From: Vagococcus luciliae
GTDB lineage: Bacteria; Bacillota; Bacilli; Lactobacillales; Vagococcaceae
NCBI RefSeq assembly: GCF_024637875.1
Contig: NZ_CP102451.1
Location: 1,367,001-1,431,000, forward strand
Length of the DNA stretch: 64,000 bases
Direction of reading: 5' to 3'
This document shows, piece after piece, positions 19,617 to 28,059 of the stretch. Under the pieces are notes generated by a model that worked only from the letters and a program-made list of their open reading frames with translations, had not been told where the DNA came from and ran no database searches. The position numbers and the translations under genes are program-made. Within the stretch, counting starts at the first letter, position 1, and the number at the start of each line of letters is the position of its first letter.

Positions 19617-20397
19617 AAAAACAGCCAATGACATTGTTCAACTAGCACGAGATAGTAACCGAATAACCACACGAGAAATGATAGATGGATTAGTTGATAA
19701 TTTTATAGAGTGTCATGGCGATCGTTACTATGGTGATGATAAAGCAGTGGTGGGTGGTATTGGCTTTATAGAATCTAGACCTGTTACGATTATTGGCATT
19801 CAAAAAGGGCAGACATTAGAAGAAAATGTTCAAACTAAATTTGGTTCACCAACACCTGAAGGATATAGAAAAGCATTAAGACTAATGAAACAAGCAGAGA
19901 AATTTAAGCGACCAGTTATAACGTTAGTCAATACACCTGGAGCTTTTTGTGGAATTGAAGCAGAAGAAAGAGGTGAAGGCGAAGCTATTGCCAAAAATCT
20001 ATATGAAATGAGCCAACTCCAAGTGCCTATCCTGTCAATTTTAACAGGCGAAGGTGGTAGTGGTGGTGCATTAGCATTAGCTGTAGCAAATGATGTATGG
20101 ATGATGGAGAATAGCATTTATTCGATTTTATCACCTGAAGGGTTTGCGTCAATACTTTGGAAAGACAGCAGTCGCGCTTTAGAAGCTGCTGAAATAATGA
20201 AATTAACTGCTCCTGATTTAAAGAAATTAGGAGTGATTGATAAAATAATAAAAGAAACAGATGAGATAGGTGATCTATCAAATGCTCAATTAATAGGTCA
20301 GTTAAAGCAAGAAATCTTAAAGCAACTTGATTATTATAAAACATGCTCCATTTCAGAACTACAAGATCAACGCTATGAACGATTTAGAAAATTTTAA
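19609..20397 (+). CDS. accA: Acetyl-CoA carboxylase carboxyltransferase, alpha subunit
   Basis: A 262-residue partner of Acc[41 protein letters not shown] and [15 protein letters not shown] are characteristic. The GTG start at 19609 is preferred: AAGGTGGTGA lies just before it, and the resulting 8-base overlap with accD fits translational coupling of a 1:1 complex. Other in-frame GTG codons at 19597 and 19600 fall inside that Shine-Dalgarno region. It is the last gene of the fab operon. Confidence 0.94.
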   Translation: MTKKTANDIVQLARDSNRITTREMIDGLVDNFIECHGDRYYGDDKAVVGGIGFIESRPVTIIGIQKGQTLEENVQTKFGSPTPEGYRKALRLMKQAEKFKRPVITLVNTPGAFCGIEAEERGEGEAIAKNLYEMSQLQVPILSILTGEGGSGGALALAVANDVWMMENSIYSILSPEGFASILWKDSSRALEAAEIMKLTAPDLKKLGVIDKIIKETDEIGDLSNAQLIGQLKQEILKQLDYYKTCSISELQDQRYERFRKF

Positions 20398-20418
20398 TAA
20401 GGGCATTAATCTAAGTCA

Positions 20419-20447
20419 TTTACAAACATTCATTTCTCGGTTAATAT
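20419..20447 (+). promoter_or_regulatory. Promoter of the SufT-like gene
   Basis: TTTACA and TAATAT with a 17-base spacer, 35 bases before the start codon. Confidence 0.55.
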
Positions 20448-20481
20448 AAAAGTGAGTTTATATTTAGGGGGTAAGACGAAG

Positions 20482-20817
20482 ATGAGTGAGTCAAAATGGA
20501 CAGATGAAGAATTAAGTGCGATACAAGAAGATATTATTGCTGCTCTTGAGACAGTTATTGACCCAGAGCTTGGGATAGATATTGTTAATTTAGGATTACT
20601 TTATGAAGTAAATTTAGAAGAAGACGGTTATTGTGAGATTAAAATGACCTTAACTACTATGGGATGTCCATTGGCAGATGTTATTACGGAACAAATTCAC
20701 GAAGCGTTAAGTGATATAGATGAAATCAAAAAATTAGAAGTGAAATTAGTTTGGTACCCTGCCTGGACAACTGATAGAATGTCACGCTATGCTAGAATTT
20801 CTTTGGGAATAAGATAA
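20482..20817 (+). CDS. MIP18/DUF59-family metal-sulfur cluster assembly factor (SufT-like)
   Basis: A 111-residue protein of the DUF59 family. VIDPELGIDIVNLGLLYEV and LTTMGCPLADVI, with the conserved Cys, are visible. Relatives help maturation of iron-sulfur proteins. Start at 20482 is chosen because AGGGGG precedes it; the GTG 30 bases upstream has no binding site. It is a single gene downstream of the fab operon, with its own promoter. Confidence 0.85.
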   Translation: MSESKWTDEELSAIQEDIIAALETVIDPELGIDIVNLGLLYEVNLEEDGYCEIKMTLTTMGCPLADVITEQIHEALSDIDEIKKLEVKLVWYPAWTTDRMSRYARISLGIR

Positions 20818-20936
20818 GACTGATATAATAGTAGTTTGAAGGTGTTTTAACAGTAAAATTGGGTGATTTTGTAGATAAGTTAGAAGTCAAACAGAAAGTA
20901 GTTTTTGTAGTGGATTCTAATTAGAAAAGTTGTGAT

Positions 20937-20977
20937 ACCTCTTTGCCTTTTAAATTAAAAGGTTGGGAGGTCTTTTT
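20937..20977 (+). terminator. Hairpin terminator in the sufT-antiporter interval
   Basis: ACCTC and CCTTTT pair with AAAAGG and GAGGT, then TCTTTTT. It lies 120 bases past the SufT-like stop, so it ends a long 3' UTR or an unseen transcript. Confidence 0.7.
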
Positions 20978-21094
20978 GTATTTCTCAGACATTGTATTGT
21001 TTTAGTATCTATGAAAAATGGAGTCGGCAAATTATTATTGCTGTTTTTTAGTGTTCATAAAAAAACTATTGGTAATTAGAAACAAATTAAAGGG

Positions 21095-21116
21095 TATCAA
21101 CTTAATTAAGTTGATA
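21095..21116. repeat. 22-base perfect palindrome
   Basis: TATCAACTTAATTAAGTTGATA is a perfect inverted repeat with no loop, about 190 bases before the antiporter gene. This form suits a dimeric regulator site better than a terminator, as no T run follows. Confidence 0.5.
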
Positions 21117-21306
21117 TAGGCGTTCTATATCTATAAAAAGGATTGCTTATTAAAAAAAATATCTTAATAAGGCACGATATAAAAACTGATGATTCTATTA
21201 AAAATTACCATAAATATTAAAAATTTTTTCAGATAATTGACATATTCAAATAATAAACATAGTATAAAACTATGTTTAAAATTGAATAGAATTAGCGAGG
21301 TGTTAT

Positions 21307-23244
21307 ATGCAATTATTCGAGGGTATTTTAGTTATGTTATCAATGGTATTGATTTCGAATATCATAAGTCGATTTTTCCCTAATATTGCTATCCCTCTAA
21401 TACAGGTTGTATTAGGATTTGGAGTAGCTCTACTATCATTTGTTCATTCGTTTGAACTTGAATCGGAATTATTTATGTTAGTTTTTTTAGCCCCTTTATT
21501 ATTTAATGAAGGGCAGATGGTTGACAAAAAAGCTTTATGGAAAGAAAAAAAAGCAGTATTGACTTTATCTATTTTATTGGTATTTATTACGGTAGGTATT
21601 TTAGGGTATGTGATTCACTTACTTGTTCCACTAGCTCCATGGGCAGCATGTTTTGCCTTATCAGCAGCATTAGCACCTACAGACGCGGTAGCAGTTGGTG
21701 CTTTAGCAGAAAAAGTAAAAATTCCACATAGAATGTTGCATACACTAGAAGGGGAGTCTTTGATTAATGATGCATCTGGTCTTGTGTCATTTCAGTTTGC
21801 CTCAGCCGCACTTTTAACAGGTGTATTTTCATTAGTTGATGCTGAAGTGAGTTTCGTTCTGATTTCTCTAGGTGGCGTTTTGATTGGTGTGGTATCAGGA
21901 TTATTAGGTTTGTGGTTTATACGCTGGATGAAATCACTTGGTATTGAAAATAATGTATCATACATTCTATTTGAATTACTTTTACCATTTATAGTTTTTC
22001 TAGTGGCAGAGACACTTGATGTGAATGGTATTTTAGCGGTCGTAAGTGCGGGGTTAATTTACTCATGGAATTACAAAAAAATAAATCCTGAAGTGGCTCA
22101 ACTTAATATTTTGTCAAAAAGTACGTGGTCCATTTTTAGTTTTAGTTTAAATGGCTTGGTTTTTGTGTTATTAGGAACACAACTTCCTGAATTAGCTCAT
22201 TATGTTTGGAAAAACAATCAAATTAACAACTGGACCATTTTAGGTTATGTTTTAATCGTTACAACTGTACTATTAGGGATTCGTTTTTTATGTGTTCTTA
22301 TTTGTAATAACTTTGATGGATTTAAAGGAAAACGCGATATAAAAAAATCATTACTTTATACAGTCTCAGGTGTTCGTGGGACAATTACGTTAGTCAGTGC
22401 CCTTAGTTTACCAACTGTGTTAAGCACGGGCGAAACATTTATTGAGCGTGAACTATTGATTAGTATTGCAGCAGGGGTCATTATTGTGACACTTCTTCTA
22501 GCTAATTTTGCTATGCCATTATTAGCAGATAAAAAAGAAGAATCTATTGAAACCAATACAGAAATAGAAGTTCAAATATTACGTCGCGTTACTGAACAGC
22601 TCAAACGTAAACAAACAGAACAAAATACTCCAGCGATTCGTAAAGTGATTCAACTGTACAATGAGAGAATTGTATCATTAGTGAATCATGATGAGTTTAG
22701 TGAAAAAAATAAAGAGTTGATGGAATTGGTTTTAGTTTGGCAATTAAAAGATACATTAGAATTAGTTGAGTCTGGTGAAGTCAGTTTACAAATGGTTTTT
22801 AGACGGTTAGAAGTATTAGATAGACGCCTATTTCGATTAACTCATAAACCTGAGTATAGTAAAAATTCGTTTTACAAAAATATTATAGGAACACATTTGA
22901 AATTCTTAGGAACTCGCTTAACTAGTTTTGATAGAAAAAAAGAGTTAAAAATTAAATTAAAAGAAAGTAATCGAAATTATGTGATAGGTATGCTTAATCA
23001 ATTAGATACAACTGAATTTCCACCTGAACTAATCGATTTTTATTTGACGCGATATGAGGATAGAGATCAAACATTGATTGATATGAGTGAAGATACACTG
23101 GATGAGTGGTTAGATTATGCGATACAATTAGAACGGGATTATATTCAGAAAGAATTTGAAAAAGGGAAAATGAATCGTCAAGAGTTAACTATTTATCGTG
23201 AAAACTTATCGGCGATTGAAAGTAGTATTCAATTTATTGCTTAG
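21307..23244 (+). CDS. CPA1-family Na+/H+ antiporter (NhaP-like)
   Basis: A 645-residue protein with about twelve membrane segments (residues 1-410) and a long charged cytosolic tail (about 420-645). Motifs of the CPA1 cation/proton antiporters are clear: LAPLLFNEGQM, AALAPTDAVAVGAL and EGESLINDASGLVSFQ, with the ion-binding Asp in the last. GVRGTITLVSALSLP is also typical. RBS GCGAGGTG. It exchanges Na+ (or K+) for protons; ion choice is not readable. Confidence 0.9.
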   Translation: MQLFEGILVMLSMVLISNIISRFFPNIAIPLIQVVLGFGVALLSFVHSFELESELFMLVFLAPLLFNEGQMVDKKALWKEKKAVLTLSILLVFITVGILGYVIHLLVPLAPWAACFALSAALAPTDAVAVGALAEKVKIPHRMLHTLEGESLINDASGLVSFQFASAALLTGVFSLVDAEVSFVLISLGGVLIGVVSGLLGLWFIRWMKSLGIENNVSYILFELLLPFIVFLVAETLDVNGILAVVSAGLIYSWNYKKINPEVAQLNILSKSTWSIFSFSLNGLVFVLLGTQLPELAHYVWKNNQINNWTILGYVLIVTTVLLGIRFLCVLICNNFDGFKGKRDIKKSLLYTVSGVRGTITLVSALSLPTVLSTGETFIERELLISIAAGVIIVTLLLANFAMPLLADKKEESIETNTEIEVQILRRVTEQLKRKQTEQNTPAIRKVIQLYNERIVSLVNHDEFSEKNKELMELVLVWQLKDTLELVESGEVSLQMVFRRLEVLDRRLFRLTHKPEYSKNSFYKNIIGTHLKFLGTRLTSFDRKKELKIKLKESNRNYVIGMLNQLDTTEFPPELIDFYLTRYEDRDQTLIDMSEDTLDEWLDYAIQLERDYIQKEFEKGKMNRQELTIYRENLSAIESSIQFIA

Positions 23245-23256
23245 AGTTATAGAAAT

Positions 23257-23292
23257 AAAAAACAGAATGTTAATATTAAACATTTTGTTTTT
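23257..23292 (+). terminator. Intrinsic terminator after the antiporter
   Basis: AAACAGAATGTT pairs with AACATTTTGTTT, including one G-U pair, and runs into a T tract. Confidence 0.8.
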
Positions 23293-23424
23293 TTTATTGT
23301 TGTTAATTCTTCATTTATTAATCGCTAATATTTTATAATTTTATTATAATTGTTCAGTAGTTAAATGTTAAAATATATTTGATAGATGATTGTTCGTGAT
23401 TAATAAAAGGAAGGCTGATAAATA

Positions 23425-23625
23425 ATGAAAAAAGATTATCAAGGAACATCCAAAAAATTAAATCAAAATGTAGCACTAAAATTAGTTCAGGATCGATTGG
23501 AAAAAAATGGAAAGAAAATTACGATTAATTGTGCAAGTATTGAAGAAGCAGAAGATATATATATTGAGCTAGTTCAAAAACAGGCTATGAAATATGTTGA
23601 CGGTGAGAATCATTATAGTTATTAA
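23425..23625 (+). CDS. Small hypothetical protein, 66 residues
   Basis: A short soluble, charged protein (N-terminus MKKDYQGTSKKLNQNV) with no membrane segment or metal motif that I recognise. It is supported as real by AAAAGGAAGG upstream of the ATG, codon use like its neighbours, and a strong dedicated terminator 6 bases after the stop. It stands alone; function unknown. Confidence 0.7.
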   Translation: MKKDYQGTSKKLNQNVALKLVQDRLEKNGKKITINCASIEEAEDIYIELVQKQAMKYVDGENHYSY

Positions 23626-23630
23626 AAGAG

Positions 23631-23669
23631 ACATCACCTTACTTTTTGAAAAGTAAGGTGATGTTTTTT
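23631..23669 (+). terminator. Strong intrinsic terminator after the 66-residue gene
   Basis: ACATCACCTTACTTTT and its near-perfect complement with a tiny loop, then TTTTTT. Confidence 0.9.
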
Positions 23670-23741
23670 CTACGCCTAATTTACATTATAGTATCGAGTT
23701 GTATTAGGTGTATCAAATAATATGTGCTACTATTTGTTTAG

Positions 23742-23844
23742 AAGGTAAAAATTTGATGAACCCAGATAATTTTTCAAGGGTTAAATTCCAGTGTGACTTT
23801 TTGATTATTTACCTTGTGACTTATTATATATATAAATGAACAAT
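23742..23844 (+). other. Possible structured RNA or 27-codon ORF upstream of nagB
   Basis: AAGGTAAA (23742-23749) can pair with TTTACCTT (23808-23815), enclosing a smaller AACCC/GGGTT stem. The same stretch holds a frame beginning ATGAACCCAGAT (23757-23840, 27 codons; hydrophobic C-terminal half FLIIYLVTYYIYK) after AGAAGG. It fits no riboswitch class I know, and nagB has its own promoter 120 bases further on. The rest of the 394-base gap before nagB is plain A/T-rich sequence. Confidence 0.3.
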
Positions 23845-23960
23845 ATTCATTTAATGTTTAGTATTTAAAGAAAAACTGAATCTTAAAAAATTATAGCTGT
23901 TATATGATTGTTTTTTAGCGGGGCAATAGCTAGTTAAATCATAGAAAAGAAAACTCTTTC

Positions 23961-23989
23961 TTGAAAAAAGAAAAAGATAAGAGTATAAT
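23961..23989 (+). promoter_or_regulatory. nagB promoter
   Basis: TTGAAA and TATAAT with a 17-base spacer, 30 bases before the nagB start. Confidence 0.75.
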
Positions 23990-24019
23990 TGGACTATACC
24001 AATGATGGAGGGATTTATT

Positions 24020-24721
24020 ATGAAAATCATTAAAGTAAAAGACCAATTTGAAGGCGCAACAGTTGCTTTTGATATGATTAAAGATGGAATGGCTAATGGA
24101 AGTAAAACACTAGGTTTAGCAACAGGAAGTACTCCTGAGGCATTGTATAAAGAAATGGTAGAAAGTGATGTTGATTTTAGCAGTATGACATCTATTAATT
24201 TAGATGAGTATGTCGGACTTAAAGCCGATGATCCACAAAGCTATCATTATTTTATGAAAGAACATTTATTTAATGAAAAACCATTTAAAGAAACATTTTT
24301 ACCAAACGGCATGGCAAAAAATGCGAAGGAAGAATGCAAGCGCTATGATGAAATTTTACAAGCACATCCAATTGATATTCAAATTTTAGGAATTGGAGAA
24401 AATGGACATATTGGATTTAATGAGCCAGGATCTTCTTTTGATGGTAAAACAAGTGAAGTTAATCTAACTGAATCAACGATTGAAGCAAATAGTCGAAACT
24501 TTTCTGATATTTCAGAAGTTCCAACAAAAGCTTATTCAATGGGAATTGGGTCTATTATGATGGCAGATAAAATTATTTTATTAGCTTATGGACCAAAAAA
24601 AGCTCAAGCTATTTATGAAACGGTTAAAGGACCTGTGTCTGAATTAGTTCCTGCAAGTGCTTTACAAGTTCATCCTGATGTGACTATTATTGTAGATGAA
24701 GAAGCGGCTAGTAAATTATAA
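24020..24721 (+). CDS. nagB: Glucosamine-6-phosphate deaminase
   Basis: A 233-residue enzyme converting glucosamine-6-phosphate to fructose-6-phosphate and ammonia, linking amino-sugar catabolism to glycolysis. [15 protein letters not shown] (phosphate loop), INLDEYVGL (catalytic Asp) and [17 protein letters not shown] (His/Glu) are present. The ATG follows GGAGGGATTTATT; the two upstream in-frame ATGs form part of the Shine-Dalgarno region. It is monocistronic with promoter and terminator. Confidence 0.95.
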   Translation: MKIIKVKDQFEGATVAFDMIKDGMANGSKTLGLATGSTPEALYKEMVESDVDFSSMTSINLDEYVGLKADDPQSYHYFMKEHLFNEKPFKETFLPNGMAKNAKEECKRYDEILQAHPIDIQILGIGENGHIGFNEPGSSFDGKTSEVNLTESTIEANSRNFSDISEVPTKAYSMGIGSIMMADKIILLAYGPKKAQAIYETVKGPVSELVPASALQVHPDVTIIVDEEAASKL

Positions 24722-24723
24722 TT

Positions 24724-24778
24724 AGAAAAATCTGTTTTTTTAAAAGAGGAAAATCTTTGAAAAAACAGGTTTTTTTTG
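24724..24778 (+). terminator. Intrinsic terminator after nagB
   Basis: AAAATCTGTTTTTT pairs with AAAAAACAGGTTTT, including one G-U pair, and continues into T. Confidence 0.7.
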
Positions 24779-24828
24779 TAGAAATAGTTTATAATATTGG
24801 TTAGTCAATTTAATAAAGGGGAATCATT

Positions 24829-25869
24829 ATGAAAGACTCTCAAGTAGTTTATGATTTTGTTAGTTTAGCGATTGAATCTGGTGGCTGGATGCGACTAGAT
24901 CGAATTTATCTCCAAAATAAGATAGCTGAAATGATTGGGTGTGGAGAAATAGTCGATACCAGAAATCAAATTTCTAATCTTTCAACAGAGGAATTGTGTC
25001 ACTCTCTAGTAAAAATTGCTAAGAAAAATAAGCCAGATAGTTATCAAACTGATAAAGATATTGAGCTTTTATCACAAAGTTTGATGGATACTTTAACACC
25101 ACCACCATCTGTTGTGAACGCCATGTTTGCTAAAAAATTTGAAACCTCTGCAGTTGAGGCAACAAATTATTTTTATTGGTTGAATCAAGTTAATGGTTAT
25201 CTAACAGGTGAAACACATGAAGATTATGATAGTGAGGAAGAAGGAATTTGTCCCATCTGTTTTTGTAATGAAGGAGTATTTGTTCATCACTCAGATTATT
25301 TAAAAAAGACTAGACGATTTATTCGGTTAAATTTATCTAATGACAGTTGGGGATATCAATTAAACCCAACAAAAAAAGAAATCGAAGAAGGAATATTTTT
25401 TACAGAGGCTCACACATATTTATTGATGAATAGTTATTTGTTGGATAGAATGACAGGAATAGTTGATTTATATCCACAATATGAATTACAATATTGTAGT
25501 GAAAATTCATTTAAAGGACATAGTTATTTGATTGGAAGACGACCACAAAAAAATAGAAAAATGACTTGTCATCAAACTTTGCCATTTTTTAAAGATTCTT
25601 TGCTATCTTATAACAGTTTAAAAAATAATGAGTTGGTTATTCAAGTAAAGAAAGCTAAGGATTTATGGCTGATTTTTAGTTATATTTTTTCTCTAACAGT
25701 TTCTTTAAAAAAAGGATTATTTAGTACAGATTTTACTTATGATTTATTAAAAATAGATACAGGCTATCAATTTATTATTACATTAAATGAAGAAGTTTTT
25801 GAAAAATCACGAGATAATTGGTTATGTACAATGGAAATATTAAGTAATGAATTGGAGGTTAAGTATTGA
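24829..25869 (+). CDS. Degenerate class II GalT-like protein
   Basis: A 346-residue cytosolic protein resembling the Firmicute-type (class II) hexose-1-phosphate uridylyltransferase. Seen are LDRIYLQNKI (23-32), the PPSVVNAMF...AVEATNYFYWLNQ stretch (92-120), CPICFCNEG (141-149), SWGYQLNP (173-180) and FFTEAHT. The family active site, remembered as HDHFQGG, is replaced by GHSYLIG (230-236): one His is kept and the second, the uridylylated one in active enzymes, is Tyr. It is also much shorter than the roughly 500 residues usual for the family. I infer a pseudoenzyme or changed function. The next gene overlaps its stop. Confidence 0.6.
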   Translation: MKDSQVVYDFVSLAIESGGWMRLDRIYLQNKIAEMIGCGEIVDTRNQISNLSTEELCHSLVKIAKKNKPDSYQTDKDIELLSQSLMDTLTPPPSVVNAMFAKKFETSAVEATNYFYWLNQVNGYLTGETHEDYDSEEEGICPICFCNEGVFVHHSDYLKKTRRFIRLNLSNDSWGYQLNPTKKEIEEGIFFTEAHTYLLMNSYLLDRMTGIVDLYPQYELQYCSENSFKGHSYLIGRRPQKNRKMTCHQTLPFFKDSLLSYNSLKNNELVIQVKKAKDLWLIFSYIFSLTVSLKKGLFSTDFTYDLLKIDTGYQFIITLNEEVFEKSRDNWLCTMEILSNELEVKY

Positions 25870-26591
25870 AAGAAGAAGTTTCTATAGGTAAAAAAATCGC
25901 ATTATTTATTATTGGTATTTTTATTATTTTAGGTATGTTGATAGTGAGTGAGTTTCCTTCAGTATTGTTAACCCTGTTTCAACCTATTTTTAATAAAAAA
26001 CAAAATGGTGTGAGTTTTATTTTGTTTATGTGTTGGTTAATTGTATTAGTTGGTGTTATATGGTTTATTTGGAGATACTATAAAAAAAAATCACATGATA
26101 TTGATACAAGTGTTACAGGAAAAGACATATGGCGTGCGTTTAAAATCTTTTTATTAGGACGTGTGATAGCTATTGTTGGAACTGGTTTGATGCAACAATT
26201 TTATGGAACTGATTCAAGTGCTAATGATGAAGCGATTGCGGCATTATTTTCTCAAGATGAATCGATTTATTATGTGTTGATTATGACTATTACCATAGCT
26301 ATTAAAGCTCCTATTCTAGAAGAATTAATTTTTCGTGGATTACCAACGACATTACTGTTTAAAAAAACGCCTGTCTGGGTTCCAATGATTATTACATCTT
26401 TAGTATTTTCAAGTGTTCATTTATCTTCAAATATTATTTCTTTCGGGATGTATGCCTCTTTAGGTGCTCTAATGTATTGGGCATATAGTTCACGTGGTCG
26501 AATTATTGATTCAATGTTAGTACACTTTATGAATAATATTTTGGGAGCTATTGCTCTATTATTGACTTACTTATTCGGTTTATCAATTTAA
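25866..26591 (+). CDS. CPBP-family intramembrane metalloprotease (CAAX-like)
   Basis: A 241-residue membrane protein with about seven hydrophobic segments. The glutamate/arginine motif EELIFRGLP and the histidine motifs SSVHLSS and VHFMNN belong to the CPBP (Abi) family, which includes prenyl-protein proteases and bacteriocin-immunity proteins. The TTG start overlaps the stop of the GalT-like gene and sits 7 bases after GGAGG, so the two are translationally coupled. The substrate is unknown. Confidence 0.85.
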   Translation: MKEEVSIGKKIALFIIGIFIILGMLIVSEFPSVLLTLFQPIFNKKQNGVSFILFMCWLIVLVGVIWFIWRYYKKKSHDIDTSVTGKDIWRAFKIFLLGRVIAIVGTGLMQQFYGTDSSANDEAIAALFSQDESIYYVLIMTITIAIKAPILEELIFRGLPTTLLFKKTPVWVPMIITSLVFSSVHLSSNIISFGMYASLGALMYWAYSSRGRIIDSMLVHFMNNILGAIALLLTYLFGLSI

Positions 26592-26675
26592 AATAGGTTA
26601 AATTAAAGAGAAAGCTTGATAATATAATTAGGTACAATATTGTTCTGAAAAATGGGATAATAATAAAAAACAAGT

Positions 26676-26720
26676 TTAGACTATAAATTTCCGATACTTT
26701 ATTGGTAATTTATAGTCTAA
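26676..26720. terminator. 14-base-pair hairpin after the CPBP gene
   Basis: TTAGACTATAAATT pairs perfectly with AATTTATAGTCTAA across a 17-base loop. AATTTAGTTT follows on the plus strand, and T-rich sequence follows on the minus strand. It is probably a terminator, though the T tract on the plus strand is weak. Confidence 0.6.
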
Positions 26721-26975
26721 TTTAGTTTATATTAATTAATATGTATGTTAAAAAGAGCTCTATTTGAATTATAATAATTTTTATTTTTTCAGCATATTTT
26801 ATTTGACATTCATATATACTATTTTTATTTAGTAGTAATTTATAGTTATTAATGACTTTATACATATCTTTTATTTAATTTTTCTATCTTTATTGTTTAC
26901 CAAATATATTGGTGTTCGATATTAATATAGTTATATTTAAACATTATATTATTACAATTAGAAAAGGAGAATTAT

Positions 26976-27200
26976 ACGAAAAAATATAAACATCCTTTTT
27001 ATATTCTTTTAGTAGGTATTTTGTTATTTTCTATTACTATAATGTGGCAAAAATCATTAGGAGTAGATAGTAAAACGACCGATTATTTTTGGGTAATATT
27101 AGTTGTTCAAATTATTAGTTTTTTAATGCTATTTTATTTTTGTTTTAAAATAATAATCATAAAATTAAAAAAGATAAATAAAAGAAAATGGATAGTATGA
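26976..27200 (+). pseudogene. Small two-helix membrane protein with ACG in place of a start codon
   Basis: From 26976 an open frame of 75 codons reads (M)KKYKHPFYILLVGILLFSI and continues with a second hydrophobic segment (WVILVVQIISFLMLFYFCF) and a basic tail. AAGGAG lies six bases before the first codon, ideal for initiation, but that codon is ACG. No ATG, GTG or TTG occurs between the upstream in-frame stop and this point, and the first internal ATG (27041) has no binding site. Either an ATG has mutated or ACG is used weakly. Function unknown; it resembles the broken minus-strand gene at 27857-28059. Confidence 0.6.
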
Positions 27201-27365
27201 ATAAGTTAAACTTTATAGTGTAGTGCCAAATTAAAAGTTATCAAGTAATTGTCAATTTGTTATCTAAATGTTCATATAATAGTTATTATCACACAGTTAA
27301 GTTCAATTATTTGAAAATAATACAACTTTTTTATAGAATTAATTTATAGATTGGAGGAATTAGAT

Positions 27366-27776
27366 ATGTCAAAAAAAATGTCAATTTCAACTGTAGTAAA
27401 TAGTGGAGGTCGTGAAGGAGAAAGTAAATCTGTAACTGGATTTTTAGATTTAAAAACTAGCGGACAAAAAAAGGAAGGTTATACTAACCCAGAAGAATTA
27501 TTTGCAGCCGGTATCTCTGCTTGTTTTAACGGTGCATTGGAATTTCCTTTGAAGCGTGATGGGTTAGCTGATCATCATCGTGAAATTAGAGCAGAAGTTA
27601 CGTTACTTGGTGATTTACCTGATGAACACAGCTTACACCTTGAAGTTACATTAATTGGTAAAATAGAAGGTTTATCTAAAGATGATACAATGAAATATCT
27701 AAAAGAAACTGAAACTATTTGTCCTTATACAAAAGCGATTAAAGGAAATGTTAATATTACATTACTTGCAGAGTAA
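27366..27776 (+). CDS. Ohr/OsmC-family peroxiredoxin
   Basis: A 136-residue OsmC-fold protein that reduces organic hydroperoxides. The two reactive cysteines are in AAGISACFNGALEF and ICPYTKAIKGN, as in Ohr. The ATG follows TTGGAGGAATTAGAT; an upstream in-frame TTG is part of that site. It is monocistronic with a strong terminator. Ohr versus a close OsmC paralogue is not settled. Confidence 0.88.
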   Translation: MSKKMSISTVVNSGGREGESKSVTGFLDLKTSGQKKEGYTNPEELFAAGISACFNGALEFPLKRDGLADHHREIRAEVTLLGDLPDEHSLHLEVTLIGKIEGLSKDDTMKYLKETETICPYTKAIKGNVNITLLAE

Positions 27777-27802
27777 TATTATGACGTTATTTCATATAGT
27801 GT

Positions 27803-27839
27803 TAACCCCTCGATTATTTTTAATATCGAGGGGTTTTTT
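27803..27839 (+). terminator. Strong intrinsic terminator after ohr
   Basis: AACCCCTCGAT/ATCGAGGGGTT with six or more T. Confidence 0.9.
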
Positions 27840-27856
27840 ATGTTGAGAGAGTTTAA

Positions 27857-28059
27857 TTACCAATTGTGATGATGTTTTTTTCTTTTAACTCTGGCTATTT
27901 CAATTATTCCTAAAAAAACGCTAGCATATATACCTGAACTAATAAAATCTTTATTAATTAAATACTCAATTGGTATTCCAACTAGACTAGCGATACTTAA
28001 AATAAAAATGACATGCCAATATGGATGTTTTTTGCAAATTGTTTATAGTAATTTAACAT
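27857..28059 (-). pseudogene. Frameshifted small two-helix membrane protein gene
   Basis: On the minus strand AGGAG lies six bases before an ATG that opens MLNYYKQFAKNIHIG and stops after 20 codons. In the next frame the coding continues KHPYWHVIFILSIASLVGIP, a second hydrophobic segment (SSGIYASVFLGIIEIARV) and KRKKHHHNW. The frames meet at a run of six A (28027-28032 region); one more A would restore a 67-residue protein. Its KHP(Y/W) start and two-helix plan resemble the ACG-start gene 900 bases away. Decay or a sequencing error are both possible. Confidence 0.65.

Larger units (their letters stand above)
20818..21306. other. Intergenic region, no convincing gene
   Basis: 489 A/T-rich bases between the SufT-like gene and the antiporter gene. 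They hold one terminator-like hairpin (20937-20977), a 22-base palindrome (21095-21116) and a TATAAT near 20824. The only short frames (for example a 22-codon one at 21010) lack a binding site and are not credible. Confidence 0.6.

Noticed and set aside
20027-20344. 105-residue minus-strand frame rich in His and Leu
   Set aside because: Shadow of accA, and composition follows complementary codons only.
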